From: Perilla frutescens
Lineage: Eukaryota > Streptophyta > Magnoliopsida > Lamiales > Lamiaceae
Length of the DNA: 64,000 nt
Assembly (NCBI GenBank): GCA_026008535.1
Contig: BRKX01000015.1
Coordinates: 24,139,501-24,203,500, forward strand
Direction of reading: 5' to 3'
Part shown: positions 11,680 to 22,673 of the stretch, one piece after another
How positions within the stretch are numbered: the first letter of the stretch is position 1
How the letters are laid out: each line of letters begins with the position of its first letter
The notes under the pieces: model-generated
Told to the model about the DNA's origin: nothing
Seen by the model: only the letters and a program-made list of their open reading frames with translations
Databases searched by the model: none
Translations under genes and position numbers: made by a program

Positions 11680-12917
11680 AGCAAGATTTGTCCTAAAAGC
11701 CAATATTTTCTAATAAATCTAGATTTCATTTGTCCCCTAATTTCAGGAGATCTGAAGAAATAATTGTTGAAAAAGCAAACACATGATTCATTAATTTTTG
11801 GAATTTTAAACGATAATTTAAATTTCAAAGAATAAATTATTTTGATTCAACCATCTCTTTATCTACTAGAATCGCATATTTTGAATACCAAATCCGTTTT
11901 TCACTTATACATGGATGTCCACGTAGATTCTAATGACCGGATACTCGTTAGGTCAATTTATATATGTAGGGATATCTAGCCTAGCCAGGATTCACCGCTT
12001 GTTTCCCAACTCGATCGGTCTCCTTCACGGTTGCTCAAGCAACCTGAGATCACTCTGCTAATTAAGCTCTTTCTTTCTTTTCACTTATTACACTGTCTTC
12101 TCACTTGATCTTCTCTGCCTGCACTTAAACACACAAGAAACAATTAGTAACTAGGTAGATCAAGTAAACAGAGTAAGTAAAGAAGAAAAACAGAAAGCAG
12201 TGAAAGAAAATAAGGAAGAAAAGTAAAGAGATAAAGAAATAAAAAATTTGAGAAGTGGGAAAATCGTGTCTCGAGGACACGGTGGCTCAGATTTTCCCAC
12301 GGCGGCGTATCACGTATGGCACTCCCGGCGACAATAAGACCCAGACCACAAAGGGGAGGAGATGGATCTAAACACGAAGCTCTCACACTCACTGCCACTC
12401 AGGAATCCGATGGACTGGATTCCGGCAAAGTGATCGGAAGAGAATAGCAGAGCCCTACTCAGATCAGAAAATGTGAAGCTTAAGGCAGAAATGAAGAGGC
12501 GCGGCGATTAAGTAGAGAGCGGAATTAGGGTTAGGGTTAAGAGAGGGATTAGGGGGTGATGGGCTTAGTTTAGGCAGCTAGGCCCAAAAAATGGGTCTTA
12601 AAGAAAATAAAGAGCATTGGGTCAACCCACCACAATATAGATATTTGATTTGTGCATAAATCTATAAGAGCTAAAAGAATTATTTTGAAAATGTTGACTA
12701 TTTTGAAAAAGTGACCAAAATATAGGTATCAATATATAATTGTAATATGTTAATATTTTGAAATTTATTGTTAAAATTAAGTGTTTTTTTTTTTAATATT
12801 ATGGGCCCAAATTTTAAAATGAGCACTGGGGCCCCAAAATATTTGAGACGGTTGATCTATAAGAGCTAAAAGAATTGTTTGATGAATCAAATATAATTTT
12901 TGAGTTATATTACAAAA
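11680..12917. other. Intergenic region with possible minus-strand transcript leader
   Basis: Between 12060 and 12550 base composition becomes gene-like. On the minus strand there is an AACCCTAACCCTAA telobox (12523-12536), then GC-richer sequence, a T-rich intron-like stretch, and an acceptor-like 'gtgcag' near 12123. No protein is recognised in this direction, and the 84-codon frame at 12398-12144 shows no known domain. It could be a truncated gene leader or a non-coding RNA. From 12600 to 12900 the sequence is AT-rich and carries a 20-bp direct repeat (see findings). Confidence 0.3.
12255..12300 (-). other. Hairpin with 11-bp perfect outer stem
   Basis: GTGGGAAAATC (12255-12265) pairs perfectly with GATTTTCCCAC (12290-12300). 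Immediately inside, GTGTC (12266-12270) pairs with GACAC (12276-12280), leaving a 9-base bulge on one side. It lies in the leader-like region on the minus strand; function unknown. Confidence 0.5.
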
Positions 12918-13079
12918 CTAGTATTGCACCCGTGCGATGCACGGAGAGTGGAGTACACATTTAAAATTTTATTAAAATATGATCACAATAAAAAAAATAT
13001 TACTTTAATTATCGCACTGAAACAAAACTAATGCATAGTGTAAAATATAAATCATGAATTGAAGTATAATTTACATCTT

Positions 13080-13725
13080 CAATATAAATCATGAATTGGT
13101 AGGACGTCCGTTATGTTGTATTTCTTGGGGTTCAGAGTGTTTTTCAACTTTTCCAATAATGTCTGTTATAATAAAAAATTATATATATTAGTAAAACAAA
13201 AAAATATAAACAATATAAACTGAAATTTTAATATTAAGTATAGTTAATACCAAAAAGCAAATCCTCATCAAATGGACCAACTCTTGTAAAGATGTGAAAT
13301 CTCAAAATTGGAACATGTAGTGTGGAAAACCTTTATCCACGATGGGGATAACTTTCGTATAGGAAAAAGAGATGAATTTGAACAAATGTTGGATTGTTCT
13401 ATATTTCATCCTATTATCTTGTATATCGAAAAATTGAAAAGCGTATAAACCGCCTTCCACAAATTCGATATTAAACCGCTCCAGGTCTGACTTCCTCATG
13501 GTACCGTGTATATGGTCACCGACACGATCATGGAGAATTATCTCGAGAGTTGGTTTAGGTCTGACTTCCTCATGGTACCGTGTATATGGTCACCGACACG
13601 ATCATGGAGAATTATCTCGAGAGTTGGTTTAGCATGCGATCTTCCATACGGTCGTTGTTCGTATGAGTTTCAATATCAATTCATATATGGAATGACCGGT
13701 TTTCCTAACCCCTCTCAACTAAACT
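13080..13725 (-). pseudogene. Replication protein A large subunit-like fragment (OB folds), broken
   Basis: The minus-strand translation from about 13675 gives T-L-E-I-I-L-H-D-R-V-G-D-H-I-H-G, then an E-G-G-L-Y-A-F segment and a K-Y-R-T-I-Q-H segment ending F-S-Y-T-K-V. This is the layout of the first DNA-binding OB fold of RPA1-like proteins carried by plant Helitrons. After a frame change, V-G-P-F-D-E-D-L-L-F meets an intron-like gap (donor gtattaac, acceptor ataacag); then D-I-I-G-K-V starts the next OB fold and stops. A 74-bp tandem duplication (13483-13630) adds a further frameshift. RPA binds single-stranded DNA; this copy cannot make a full protein. Confidence 0.6.
13483..13630. repeat. 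74-bp perfect tandem duplication inside the RPA-like remnant
   Basis: Two adjacent copies, 13483-13556 and 13557-13630, appear identical by eye. Since 74 is not a multiple of three, the duplication shifts the frame. Identity of the copies implies a recent event. Confidence 0.9.
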
Positions 13726-14175
13726 GAAAAATGGAGACATGAAGTTATGATTTGGAATGAATTAATTTCTTGTAAAATGCAATAGAGAAAAATATTTACG
13801 GTGTGAATTGAATTTTTTGATGAATTGGATTTGTTCCATTATATATGGTTTATATATGCACACAAATCTCTAAAATATATGTGATAATATATCTTTAACG
13901 TGTGATAATTAATGAGGATATATTCATATATATTATATTATATATTATACATATCATTAGTAGATTAATAGATATCATTAGATAATATTGCAGGGAATCT
14001 CTTATTAATGTGTAGATGATTATACAACATTCACATTGAGATATTGCAGATTTTATAAATGAATTAAAAAAATTCATTTCATGAAGTACGCGTATTATCA
14101 GTAGAATTTTTAAGGGGAATATTTAATTAGATTAGGTTCATTATATGTGATTTATATATCCTCAATCCAATATTA

Positions 14176-15607
14176 GATCCTGTTGGGGTTTTTTCGAATT
14201 GAACCACCGCAGGATCTAATTGGATGTTCATTAATCCTAATGTCATGTAGATCATAAATTCATGCATCTCATATGTTTTAATTAACCGAGTTTAATTAAC
14301 ATGCAAATCCGGTTTAAACGATTCTACTAAAGCGGAAACATAGAATCGAAAAAAGACTTACAAATCAAACGACGGGTGGAGGACAAGATTAAAGGTCTAA
14401 TCTTGTTGTTGTGTATGATGATGATCGGCGCCCACTGTGATATTCCACTCCTTGATCTTCTGTTGTATTCCCGGACTGAATCTAGTTTCAGGGTGGGCTG
14501 AAATCTACTAGATCGGTATGGAATCTGTGGAGATAAAGAGAACACAAGAGGGGCTGATTATTCTTCTCTAAATTTCGTCCCCCACCTCCCTATTTATAGG
14601 GGAGGTGGTCGAAATTTCAGTGTCCCAACCCTACTGGGTTTGAGCCTCTATCCCTTTTTCTATCTCCAGTCCATTAAAGTCATATTGGGCTACAACAGGG
14701 ATCTAGAAGAATATTAAATTGGCCTGCTAATTTATTTAATTTCCAATATCCAATAAACTTAGGATATTATTAAATAAATTAAGTATTATTTTTATTCCAC
14801 TAAAGAAATAATACTGACCTACCAATTTAATACATATTTCTGAATATGCTTTCTCCTTTAGTCCAGCCATTCCCCGCGTTTAAGATATAATGCCCATTAA
14901 TTAATTATGTAAGCTTCTGACAGCTATAATTAATTAATATCTTATCCTTGAGTAGTACCACACAAGCTTTACTCATGCACGGAATAAATTCCACCTGCAG
15001 GGTTTCAGCATGAACTTGCATTTCCTCAAGGGGACACCATCAAACTGGCGCACCAGGACACGGTGCCCCTACATATTGCACAACCCATCATAAGTGTAAA
15101 TGTCACAACCCAAGATATCGAGATTATTGATCCTACGAAAGAATCTCACCCTTTGATAAATCAAAGCTGCAAACACTACACGTATATGTCTGCCAACACA
15201 TAGGGGTTAAGAACCCGAACTCTGTGGATTCTTATTCTCTCATTTAAGGTCAGAATAGAGAATAGAATCCTAAGTAGATCCTCCTCAATACACTTGACCG
15301 TGTATTAGAATAATCAGTTAGTCAAGACAAACTAACTATCAGATTATTCTACGGCGTACCGATAGCAGGTTCAGTGCCATCTAAACCGTGAGCCTTTTAA
15401 TGCATTACAAGGAACCGATGATATGATCTAACCATGTGTTTACCCACACCATATCATCTACAATGTAAGTATAGTGAACATGCATATAAAATTAACAATT
15501 TAAATGCAAACAGTGACTGCAATTGTATTCATTCTATATCATCATAAAACCATTATCAATAAAGTATACAAAAGACAAATCTTCTAGTATACAAAACCAA
15601 CAGATCC
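14176..15607 (-). mobile_element. Solo LTR, 1.42 kb, with GATCC target duplication
   Basis: The LTR occupies 14181-15602, starts TGTTGG and ends CCAACA, a perfect 6-bp inverted terminus. It is flanked by GATCC at 14176-14180 and 15603-15607. A TATA-like CCCCTATAAATAGGG on the minus strand (near 14594) sets its orientation. No internal region is present, so it arose by recombination between two LTRs. Size and termini resemble large copia LTRs of Angela/Tork type, but I cannot confirm the lineage. Confidence 0.85.
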
Positions 15608-15642
15608 TAGATATCATTCTCATTTAATATTTCATATATTAA

Positions 15643-16045
15643 TTCCTAATATAAATAGATATGGTGTGTGTGTGTGTATATAATCAAATTTATCCATATA
15701 TAATATAAATATATACACAAATTCCTAATATTAATATTAATATTTCACGGCTGAGAGTTGTTCATCCCTAATATTAATATTCATATATTAATTCCTAATA
15801 TAAATAGATATGGTGTCTATGTATATATATAATGAAATTTATCTATCCTAATATCTATCACTAATATTATATGTACGTAAATTATATATTAAGAGAAAAT
15901 ACTAGCTTCTCAATTAGTATAAATAGATATGGTGTCTATGTATATATATATATATAATGAAAGTTATCTATCCTAATATCTATCACTAAATTATACGTAC
16001 GTAATCTATATATTAAGAGAAAATATTAGCTGCTCAATTAGGAAT
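15643..16045. repeat. AT-rich degenerate tandem repeats
   Basis: A block starting 'ataaatagatatggtgt', followed by TA-rich sequence and 'tctatcctaatatctatcacta', occurs as two good copies about 125 bp apart (from about 15797 and 15920). A shorter copy starts near 15653. It lies inside the Helitron and is non-coding. Confidence 0.6.
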
Positions 16046-16120
16046 AGTGATTTGGGCGGGAAAAATTGTTATTTCTATTTTCGATAACTATCTTACTTTT
16101 AGATAATATATAGATATAGA

Positions 16121-16485
16121 TGCCCCATAAAATATATTGATATTTTTCTTACAATTAAATTGACCCTTTATTTATTAGAAAAAAAAAACATGCGAGGAAT
16201 TTTGGACCAACAAGTCAGCCTGTGGGCTGTGTCACTTGTGGTCTACATTAGCCTCACATCCCATGACACCCCCTTCCCTCCACAAAAAATACCTACATTA
16301 ACTGACATATTTTAAATAAATAAATAATATAAAATATCTAAACATAACAATTTTTTCACTCACACAGAATACAAGATTTCATTCAAAAGAATAAAGAAAA
16401 AAAGAAAAACCACAACCCTGATGATCACCCCTTTCATGCAGAAGCAATCTTGAGCCACAAAACTGTTTTATGTTGCAAATTCTCA
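16121..16485 (+). promoter_or_regulatory. Upstream region and 5' leader of STN7
   Basis: Only about 365 bp separate the putative Helitron end from the STN7 start codon. The stretch is AT-rich, with an 'ataatataaaatat' TATA-like tract near 16325-16338, then a 'cactcacacagaatac' leader-like stretch. The real transcription start cannot be fixed from sequence. Confidence 0.4.
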
Positions 16486-19400
16486 ATGGCTACAGTTGGC
16501 ACAAGCACTGGATTTGGAGTAGGTGGAGTGAAACTCCACTCCTTCAACTCCAATCCCCTCTCTTCATTTCTGGGCAAAAAACTCAGTTTCAAAACACTCT
16601 CTGAATCCACTGCCCACAAGAAATTCTCCACTCCCAGGTCCAAGAATTTTGTAGTTCTCGCCTCGGGAGGTGAAATCTACAGTTTTGTTCATGACCTGTT
16701 TGTGGGAGTTGGGGTTGGACTCCCCTGCACAGTCATGGAGTGTGGGGATATCATATACAGAAGCACACTTCCTAAATCAAATGGGATTTCACCTACTGTT
16801 CCTGGTGTTATTTTAGCTCTGGGCACTATTTCTTACCTGTGGGCTACTCCTGGTGTGGCTCCTGGCTTCTTTGATATGTTTGTCCTTGCCTTTGTTGAAA
16901 GAATCTTTAGGCCTAGTTATAAAAAGGTTGGATCTTTGATGATATTTTGTTGTTTTTTGGTCTTCTATTTGTGTTGTTGATGGTGATTGTTGTGATTTTC
17001 TTGCAGGATGACATCGTGCTGGGGAAGAAGTTGGGTGGGGGTTCTTTCGGAGTGGTTTACAGGGCTTCATTGGCTAAGAAGCCGTCTTCGAAAGTATGTG
17101 CTTTCTGAAATTCTTTGTAGAGTTTGATTCAATATTTCATTTCAATTTGATGTCTATGAGTTACTGGATTGGTATATGGTGCTTGAATTGTGTTTAATTA
17201 ATGTTCTTACATTGAGATTGAGCAATAGCTTTTCTCTTGTGCTGTAGAGTAGACTAGTTGCACCGTGTGATATATGTGTTGGAAATTGAAGGTTTTGTGA
17301 GCACTTAGGCATTGTGCTGTCCTAATTATTTCTTGTGGTATAACTATAGGATGGTGAGATAGTGTTGAAAAAGGCAACTGAATACGGGGCGGTGGAGATA
17401 TGGATGAATGAGCGGGTTCGAAGGGCTTGTGCAAATAGCTGTGCTGATTTTTTGTACGGCTTTCTTGAGGTTTGCTGTGCCACTACAATACTGCCATTAT
17501 GTTGCAGGTATTGCCTAGATAAAATCTTGAGCTCATTTATACATGTTTATATCTATGCCAGAGTTCTCCGAAGAAAGGAGCTGAGTATTGGCTGATATGG
17601 AAATTTGAAGGAGAATCTACGCTTGCTGATTTAATTCAGAGTAAAGAATTTCCTTACAATGTTGGTACTTTCTTGAATCACAAGTTCTTAAGAATTGCTA
17701 TTTTTGCTTCACGACTAGTCATCCTAACTGCAGAAGTGCCTGTGAGCTCATTCCTTTTCCATCTTCAAATGCCTGTATACGTTGATAGCTGAACTAATAT
17801 TCCCAGTAATTTACAAAATTTATTGCCTATCTCCTGTGGATATAAGAAGAGATGTCGTGATCTCTATGTCGTCTCTAAACCAGGATAATCCTTGGTCATC
17901 CCTATTAGGTGGGAATGAGATCCTTATCCTCATGCTGCATTGTAAAAGTACTCACTTCGGATTACAGTCAATCATGCATAATAAATAGTTATCTCTTTCT
18001 GAGAGTTCTATATATTAAAAATTTTCAATAAAAATGACACTACTTCCTGATGGTGATGGTGATGATGTTCAGGTAGAAACATTGATTCTCGAAAAGGTCC
18101 AGGACTTGCCTAAGGGGATAGAGAGGGAAAACAGAATCATTCAGACTATTTTGAGACAGCTCTTATTTGCATTGGATAGTCTGCATTCGACGGGAATTGT
18201 TCATAGAGATATTAAGCCCCAAAACATCATTTTCTCTGAAGGTGACAGCACCACATAACATCAGTTAACAATGAATTTCTTCTAAAAAAGAATTCTGTGT
18301 ATATGAGTAGTACTAATTTCACTTACTACTTGATAAAAACTTAAACAGATTCTCGTACGTTCAAAATCATTGATCTTGGAGCGGCTGCAGATTTGAGAGT
18401 TGGCATCAATTATATTCCCAAAGAGTTTCTATTGGATCCCAGGTATTTTTCTTTCAGTGCTGCATTTTCTTGTGGCAACAGGAAATCGGTTAAAGCAGCT
18501 CTTCTCATGATATAGGTTTTTTATGAACCCTCTATAGCAATAGCACTCAAATCTCAATTTCATACTTTATCAAAACATCAATGGTTAAATAAGAAAATGA
18601 AAAGTAAATAACATTATGCTTGGGTTCATGCTTTCACCACTTTCAGTTAATTTAGGGGAGCTTGGAAAAAATTTCTGGAGCAGATGATCATTTATTTTCA
18701 ACAAAAAAATTAACCTCTGTAAATGTAAGGCTCGTATTCGTGTGAGCAAAACCAAATGATTTATTGAATATTGATTCCCTTCAGATATGCTGCACCTGAG
18801 CAATACATTATGAGCACTCAAACTCCCTCAGCTCCATCTGCTCCTGTAGCAACCGCACTTTCCCCTGTTCTGTGGCAGGTCTCGTCTACAAATCAAATTT
18901 CACCCTGCCTTAGTTTTAGATAATCTGTATTCAGTTATTAACATCTCATTCAATTTGATGCCAACATCTTCGACCAGTTGAATCTTCCCGACAGATTTGA
19001 CATCTACAGTGCTGGTCTCATATTCTTACAAATGGTAAGTAAACTGATTAACTACCAATGTCACTATGGACTAGTGTTTCCAGATGTGTCTAATATTCTC
19101 ATCTATTCATATGGACATATTTTTCATGCAGGCATTTCCAGGATTACGCAATGACAGCAGTCTCATACAATTCAACCGTCAGCTGAAGAGATGCGATTAT
19201 GACCTAACCGCATGGAGAAACACTGTGGAGGCTCGTGCTGGCCCAGAGCTACGTCGTGGATTTGAGTTGCTAGATTTGGATGGAGGGCAAGGGTGGGAGC
19301 TTCTAACATCCATGGTTCGTTACAAAGCACGCCAAAGAATCAGTGCAAAAACAGCTCTTGCTCACCCCTACTTCGACAAAGAAGGCCTACTGGCCTTATC

Positions 19401-19820
19401 CTTCATGCAGAGCCTACGCATGCAACTCTTCCGCGCCACACAACAAGACTACAGTGAGGCTGCCAATTGGATCATTCAGCTGATGGCCAAGTCGGGAACA
19501 AAGAAGGATGGAGGTTTCACTGAAGCTCAGCTGCAGGCACTCAGGGTCAGCCTCTAAGCGTGTATATATATATGCATATTAATTTGAAGATAATATATAT
19601 AATTTTTTTTGTTAAGAGTCATGAGTTAAACACTAGTGTGTCATAACATAATGTGCAGGAAATAAAGCCTACGAAGAAGTCGAGTGCGCAGAGGAATGCC
19701 CTTGCATCGGCTCTGAAGGTGCAGCGGAAGATCATTAGGACCATAAATGAGAGCGTTGATGAACTGAACAGGCGGAGGAAGAGCTTATGGTGGAGCAGGT
19801 GGATTCCCAGAGAGGAGTGA
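16486..19820 (+). CDS. STN7: Chloroplast thylakoid serine/threonine kinase STN7, ten exons
   Basis: STN7 phosphorylates light-harvesting complex II proteins when the plastoquinone pool is reduced, driving state transitions. Exons, all with GT/AG borders and a continuous frame: 16486-16926, 17007-17093, 17350-17469, 17562-17660, 18073-18241, 18349-18442, 18785-18878, 18978-19034, 19132-19545, 19659-19820. The product is 578 residues (Arabidopsis STN7: 562). A plastid-targeting N-terminus of about 60 residues precedes the lumenal segment with Cys81 and Cys86, the redox pair known to be essential. A hydrophobic segment follows at about 105-122. Kinase motifs: glycine loop GGGSFG (157-162), Lys183, HRD 293-295, DLG 314-316. 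The end W-W-S-R-W-I-P-R-E-E is typical of STN7. The ATG at 16486 matches the family start. The gene looks intact. Confidence 0.96.
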
Positions 19821-20480
19821 CTACTTTTATGTAAATATATACACCAAGATTAATTTCATCGTTATTGTAAATTTTGTGCAGCCTGGTGAATTTTACACTT
19901 GATAGAGAGAAAAATATTCAGTAATAAATTTCATCAAGAATAGTTATGTATGTATACTTGATCAATCTTTGTGTATCCTTTTATTTTCCTGAATCAATTT
20001 TTCAATATCGAAAAAATGGCTTACTGGGCTGTATCTTTTGACTTTGAACAGCCCATTATTTACCCCTATTTATATCCAAAATTTAATGATTTGTAACCAA
20101 ACTGGTAATTATTTATATCCATATTTAATGATTCATCCTAATTCCTAAGTGCAGAATTTGGACGTGACAAATTTTGATTGGCCAATAAGATATATATTAA
20201 AATATAAATGCTAAAACAATTTTAATTCTTAAAATATAAATAGAATTGACATTTAATATAATATTTTACAGACATGATCTCATTAGGCATCAGATTTTAA
20301 ATGTGTACAAAAAATCTTGAACAATTACCAGCAGTCGCCATGCTGTATCACATTATATAATTAGGTGAACGTGCAGATTTAAATTGCCAACGATGTAATT
20401 AATTTAAGAGAGTTGTACTGTCATTAAGTCCTAAACACAACTTAATCACGAGTTTCCCTATCTGAACTCTGAAGCAAGGC
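19821..20480. other. STN7 3' flank and spacer
   Basis: This holds the likely STN7 3' untranslated region ('gtaataaatttcatc' near 19920 may serve polyadenylation), then AT-rich spacer up to the Harbinger element. No other gene is seen. Confidence 0.5.
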
Positions 20481-20486
20481 TTAGCC

Positions 20487-20633
20487 TACTCACATCAGTG
20501 ACCTCCTCCAACCCAACCTTTAAATAAAATATTAATTTTTCTCTCCTCCACATCCACAACCTCCAACTTTATATTATTTATACTCCCATCAGTAACCTCA
20601 TCCAACCCAACCTTTAAATAAAATATTATTTTT
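20487..20633. repeat. Duplicated subterminal block of the Harbinger element
   Basis: A block of about 45 bp (TACTC, CATCAGT, then ACCTC, TCCAACCCAACCTTTAAATA) occurs at 20487-20537 and again at about 20581-20633, roughly 94 bp apart. The outer copy merges into the left terminus, so the element has a second, internal terminus-like sequence. Confidence 0.7.
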
Positions 20634-20897
20634 TCATTTTCTTCCAACCTACATAAAATATTTATCATTTTATTTTTTTAATAAGAACATGTTATTAAAA
20701 TAATATTTTTCTCTTGCATTTAAAAAATATTAATTATTTTTAATTGCATAATTATCAAAAAATTACCCATACAATTATAAATTCATAATTTGCTTCATAA
20801 CAAAATAAAAATTACAAGAGTGAAAACATAATTAAATAAACTACAATGAGACACAAGAAATTTTAAATTACGAGTGCATAAAACGTAAATTACATAT

Positions 20898-22241
20898 TTA
20901 ATTAGTGCCGAATTTTTCCCATATGTGCTCGATCAAATCCTCTTTAAGAGCTCTATGAGCCTCTCTGTTGTAAAGTTGATCCCTATTAGTCATATAAGCT
21001 GATAAACTTGCGATGCGTTCAGTAGAGTAGTGGAAAGGTTCGGCATCTCCTCCTGAAGACACATCTGTCAAAAACTCTGTGGGATCATAATAGTTTTGAT
21101 ATGTGTCTCGTTCATCCTCCACAATCATATTGTGTATGATGATACAAGCCATCATAATTTTTCTCATCAAAACCTTGTCCCAAACAAGACATGGGCGTCG
21201 AATAAATGCAAAACGGGCTTGTAGAACTCCAAAGGCCTGCTCTACATCTTTTCTAGCAGCCTCTTGGTGTTGAGCGAACAATTTATGCTTTCGAGTCATA
21301 GGAGATGTGATTGACTTTACAAATGCAACCCATGAAGGATATATGTCATCGGTGAGATAATATACTCTATCATTTTGGTGACCATTGACGATGTAACTAA
21401 CCTGTGGTGCTCGGCCTTCTAAAACATCACTAAAAATTGGAGAACAGTGGAGAACATTAATATCATTGCACGCACCTGGTGTTCCAAAAAACGCATGCCA
21501 TATCCATAAATCATATGATACAACAGCTTCCAAAATGACTGTTGGCTTTCCACTTCTCCCTGTAAATTGCCCTGCCCAGGCATTAGGACAATTTTTCCAT
21601 TCCCAGTGCATGCAATCAATACTACCAATCATGCCAGGAAAACCACGTTGCTCTCCAACATAGAGTAGTCTTGCCAAATCTTGTTGATTAGGCTTCCTAA
21701 GATATATGTCACCGAAGCATGAAATGACACCTTCTACGAAATGGATGACAGCATCTCTTGTTACCGTTGCACTCATTCGTAAGTATTCATCAACGACATC
21801 GGCTGATGCCCCATAAGCCAATACCCTCATAGCTCCTGTACATTTTTGCAATGGTGAAAGACCTTTTCTACCCGTGCAATCTGGCCTCTGTTGAAAATAG
21901 TCATCATTGGTAGTAACGGCCTCCACTATACGAAGAAAAAGTGATTTCTGCATGCGAAATCGTCGTCGAAAGAGCTCCGGAGAATACGTCGGATTAGAGA
22001 CAAAATAGTCTTTCATCAAACGCTCTTCACCATTCTCACGTTCCCTATCACAATACCTTCTTCTGACTGTAGAAGTTTGAGCTCCTACAACCAGATTGGG
22101 ATTGTTTATGAGCACATTCTGGATTATACTATCAACTTCACGATATTTTTCATAACCTCGCTCTAGCCATTCATCAAGTTCGTTAGAATCAGAATTAGAA
22201 CTTGAGTTTGATTCAACATCAGAATTTTCATGTGCAGACAT
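20898..22241 (-). CDS. PIF/Harbinger DDE transposase (HARBI1-like)
   Basis: This is an uninterrupted 447-residue protein. The frame is also open upstream to 22400, but that extension runs into the 67-bp tandem repeats. The ATG at 22241, opening M-S-A-H-E-N, is therefore preferred. The N-terminus is Ser/Glu-rich. The DDE_Tnp_4 domain covers roughly 200-370: G-S-I-D with Asp209, C-N-D-I-N-V-L with Asp260, and V-E-Q-A-F-G-V-L with Glu334, so the catalytic triad is complete. The helix-turn-helix-like region lies around 90-170. It would cut the element ends and integrate at TTA/TAA, normally together with the Myb-like protein encoded upstream. Length fits the family. The host plant may have many copies. 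Confidence 0.92.
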   Translation of the reverse strand: MSAHENSDVESNSSSNSDSNELDEWLERGYEKYREVDSIIQNVLINNPNLVVGAQTSTVRRRYCDRERENGEERLMKDYFVSNPTYSPELFRRRFRMQKSLFLRIVEAVTTNDDYFQQRPDCTGRKGLSPLQKCTGAMRVLAYGASADVVDEYLRMSATVTRDAVIHFVEGVISCFGDIYLRKPNQQDLARLLYVGEQRGFPGMIGSIDCMHWEWKNCPNAWAGQFTGRSGKPTVILEAVVSYDLWIWHAFFGTPGACNDINVLHCSPIFSDVLEGRAPQVSYIVNGHQNDRVYYLTDDIYPSWVAFVKSITSPMTRKHKLFAQHQEAARKDVEQAFGVLQARFAFIRRPCLVWDKVLMRKIMMACIIIHNMIVEDERDTYQNYYDPTEFLTDVSSGGDAEPFHYSTERIASLSAYMTNRDQLYNREAHRALKEDLIEHIWEKFGTN

Positions 22242-22343
22242 TTTTCTAAAGTGAAGTTGAAAGATGTGGTAAGGTATTGAGGATTTTGTTTGAGTTTCTT
22301 TTGATGTGTATTTTCTGAGATATGTATAGACAAAGCATGGGCT

Positions 22344-22673
22344 GGCCGACAAAAGCATGTCATTTATCAAGAAATCAATTTGATATAAAGTGGAATCCAA
22401 TGCATGTGATGGTCGAGAAAAGCATGTCTCAAGAAATCAATTTGATATAAAGTGGAATCCAATGCATGGGCTGGCCGACAAAAGCATGTCATTTATCAAG
22501 AAATCAATTTGATATAAAGTGGAATCCAATGCATGTGATGGCCGACAAAAGCATGTCATTTATCAAGAAATCAATTTGATATAAAGTGGAATCCAATGCA
22601 TGTGATGGCCGACAAAAGCATGTCATTTATCAAGAAATCAATTTGATATAAAGTGGAATCCAATGCATGTGAT
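22344..22673. repeat. 67-bp tandem repeat, five copies
   Basis: Five head-to-tail copies (one shortened by 5 bp) of a unit starting GGCCGACAAAAGCATGTC and containing GGAATCCAATGCATG. Copies differ at only a few positions. The array lies between the two Harbinger genes, in what should be the transposase leader or promoter. A looser pair of units sharing 'aatccaatgcatgattgag' follows at about 22710-22815. Confidence 0.92.

Larger units (their letters stand above)
12918..16120 (-). mobile_element. Helitron, non-autonomous, with RPA-like remnant and nested LTR
   Basis: On the minus strand the right end begins TCTATATCTATATATTATC at 16120 after an A. The left end finishes CTAG at 12918 before a T, matching Helitron insertion between A and T. 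About 11 bases before CTAG is the hairpin CCGTGC-atc-GCACGG, the usual Helitron 3' structure. A broken replication protein A-like gene lies inside in the same orientation, a frequent Helitron passenger. A 1.42-kb solo LTR sits within it. Without that LTR the element is about 1.8 kb. I saw no Rep/helicase ORF. The 5' end is less certain than the 3' end. Confidence 0.65.

Noticed and set aside
11940..12060. MicroRNA precursor (a miR169-like word 'tagccaggattcaccg')
   Set aside because: Too many mismatches to the known miRNA and no long matching arm opposite it.
12521..12540. Interstitial telomeric repeat from the TTAGGG-like words
   Set aside because: Only two units of the plant-type TTTAGGG-related motif; a promoter telobox is the simpler reading.
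16450..16485. Upstream start for STN7 at a TTG codon
   Set aside because: Plant initiation is at ATG, and the ATG at 16486 matches the family N-terminus.
22242..22400. N-terminal extension of the Harbinger transposase
   Set aside because: The extra 53 codons run through the 67-bp tandem repeats; the ATG at 22241 gives a normal family start.
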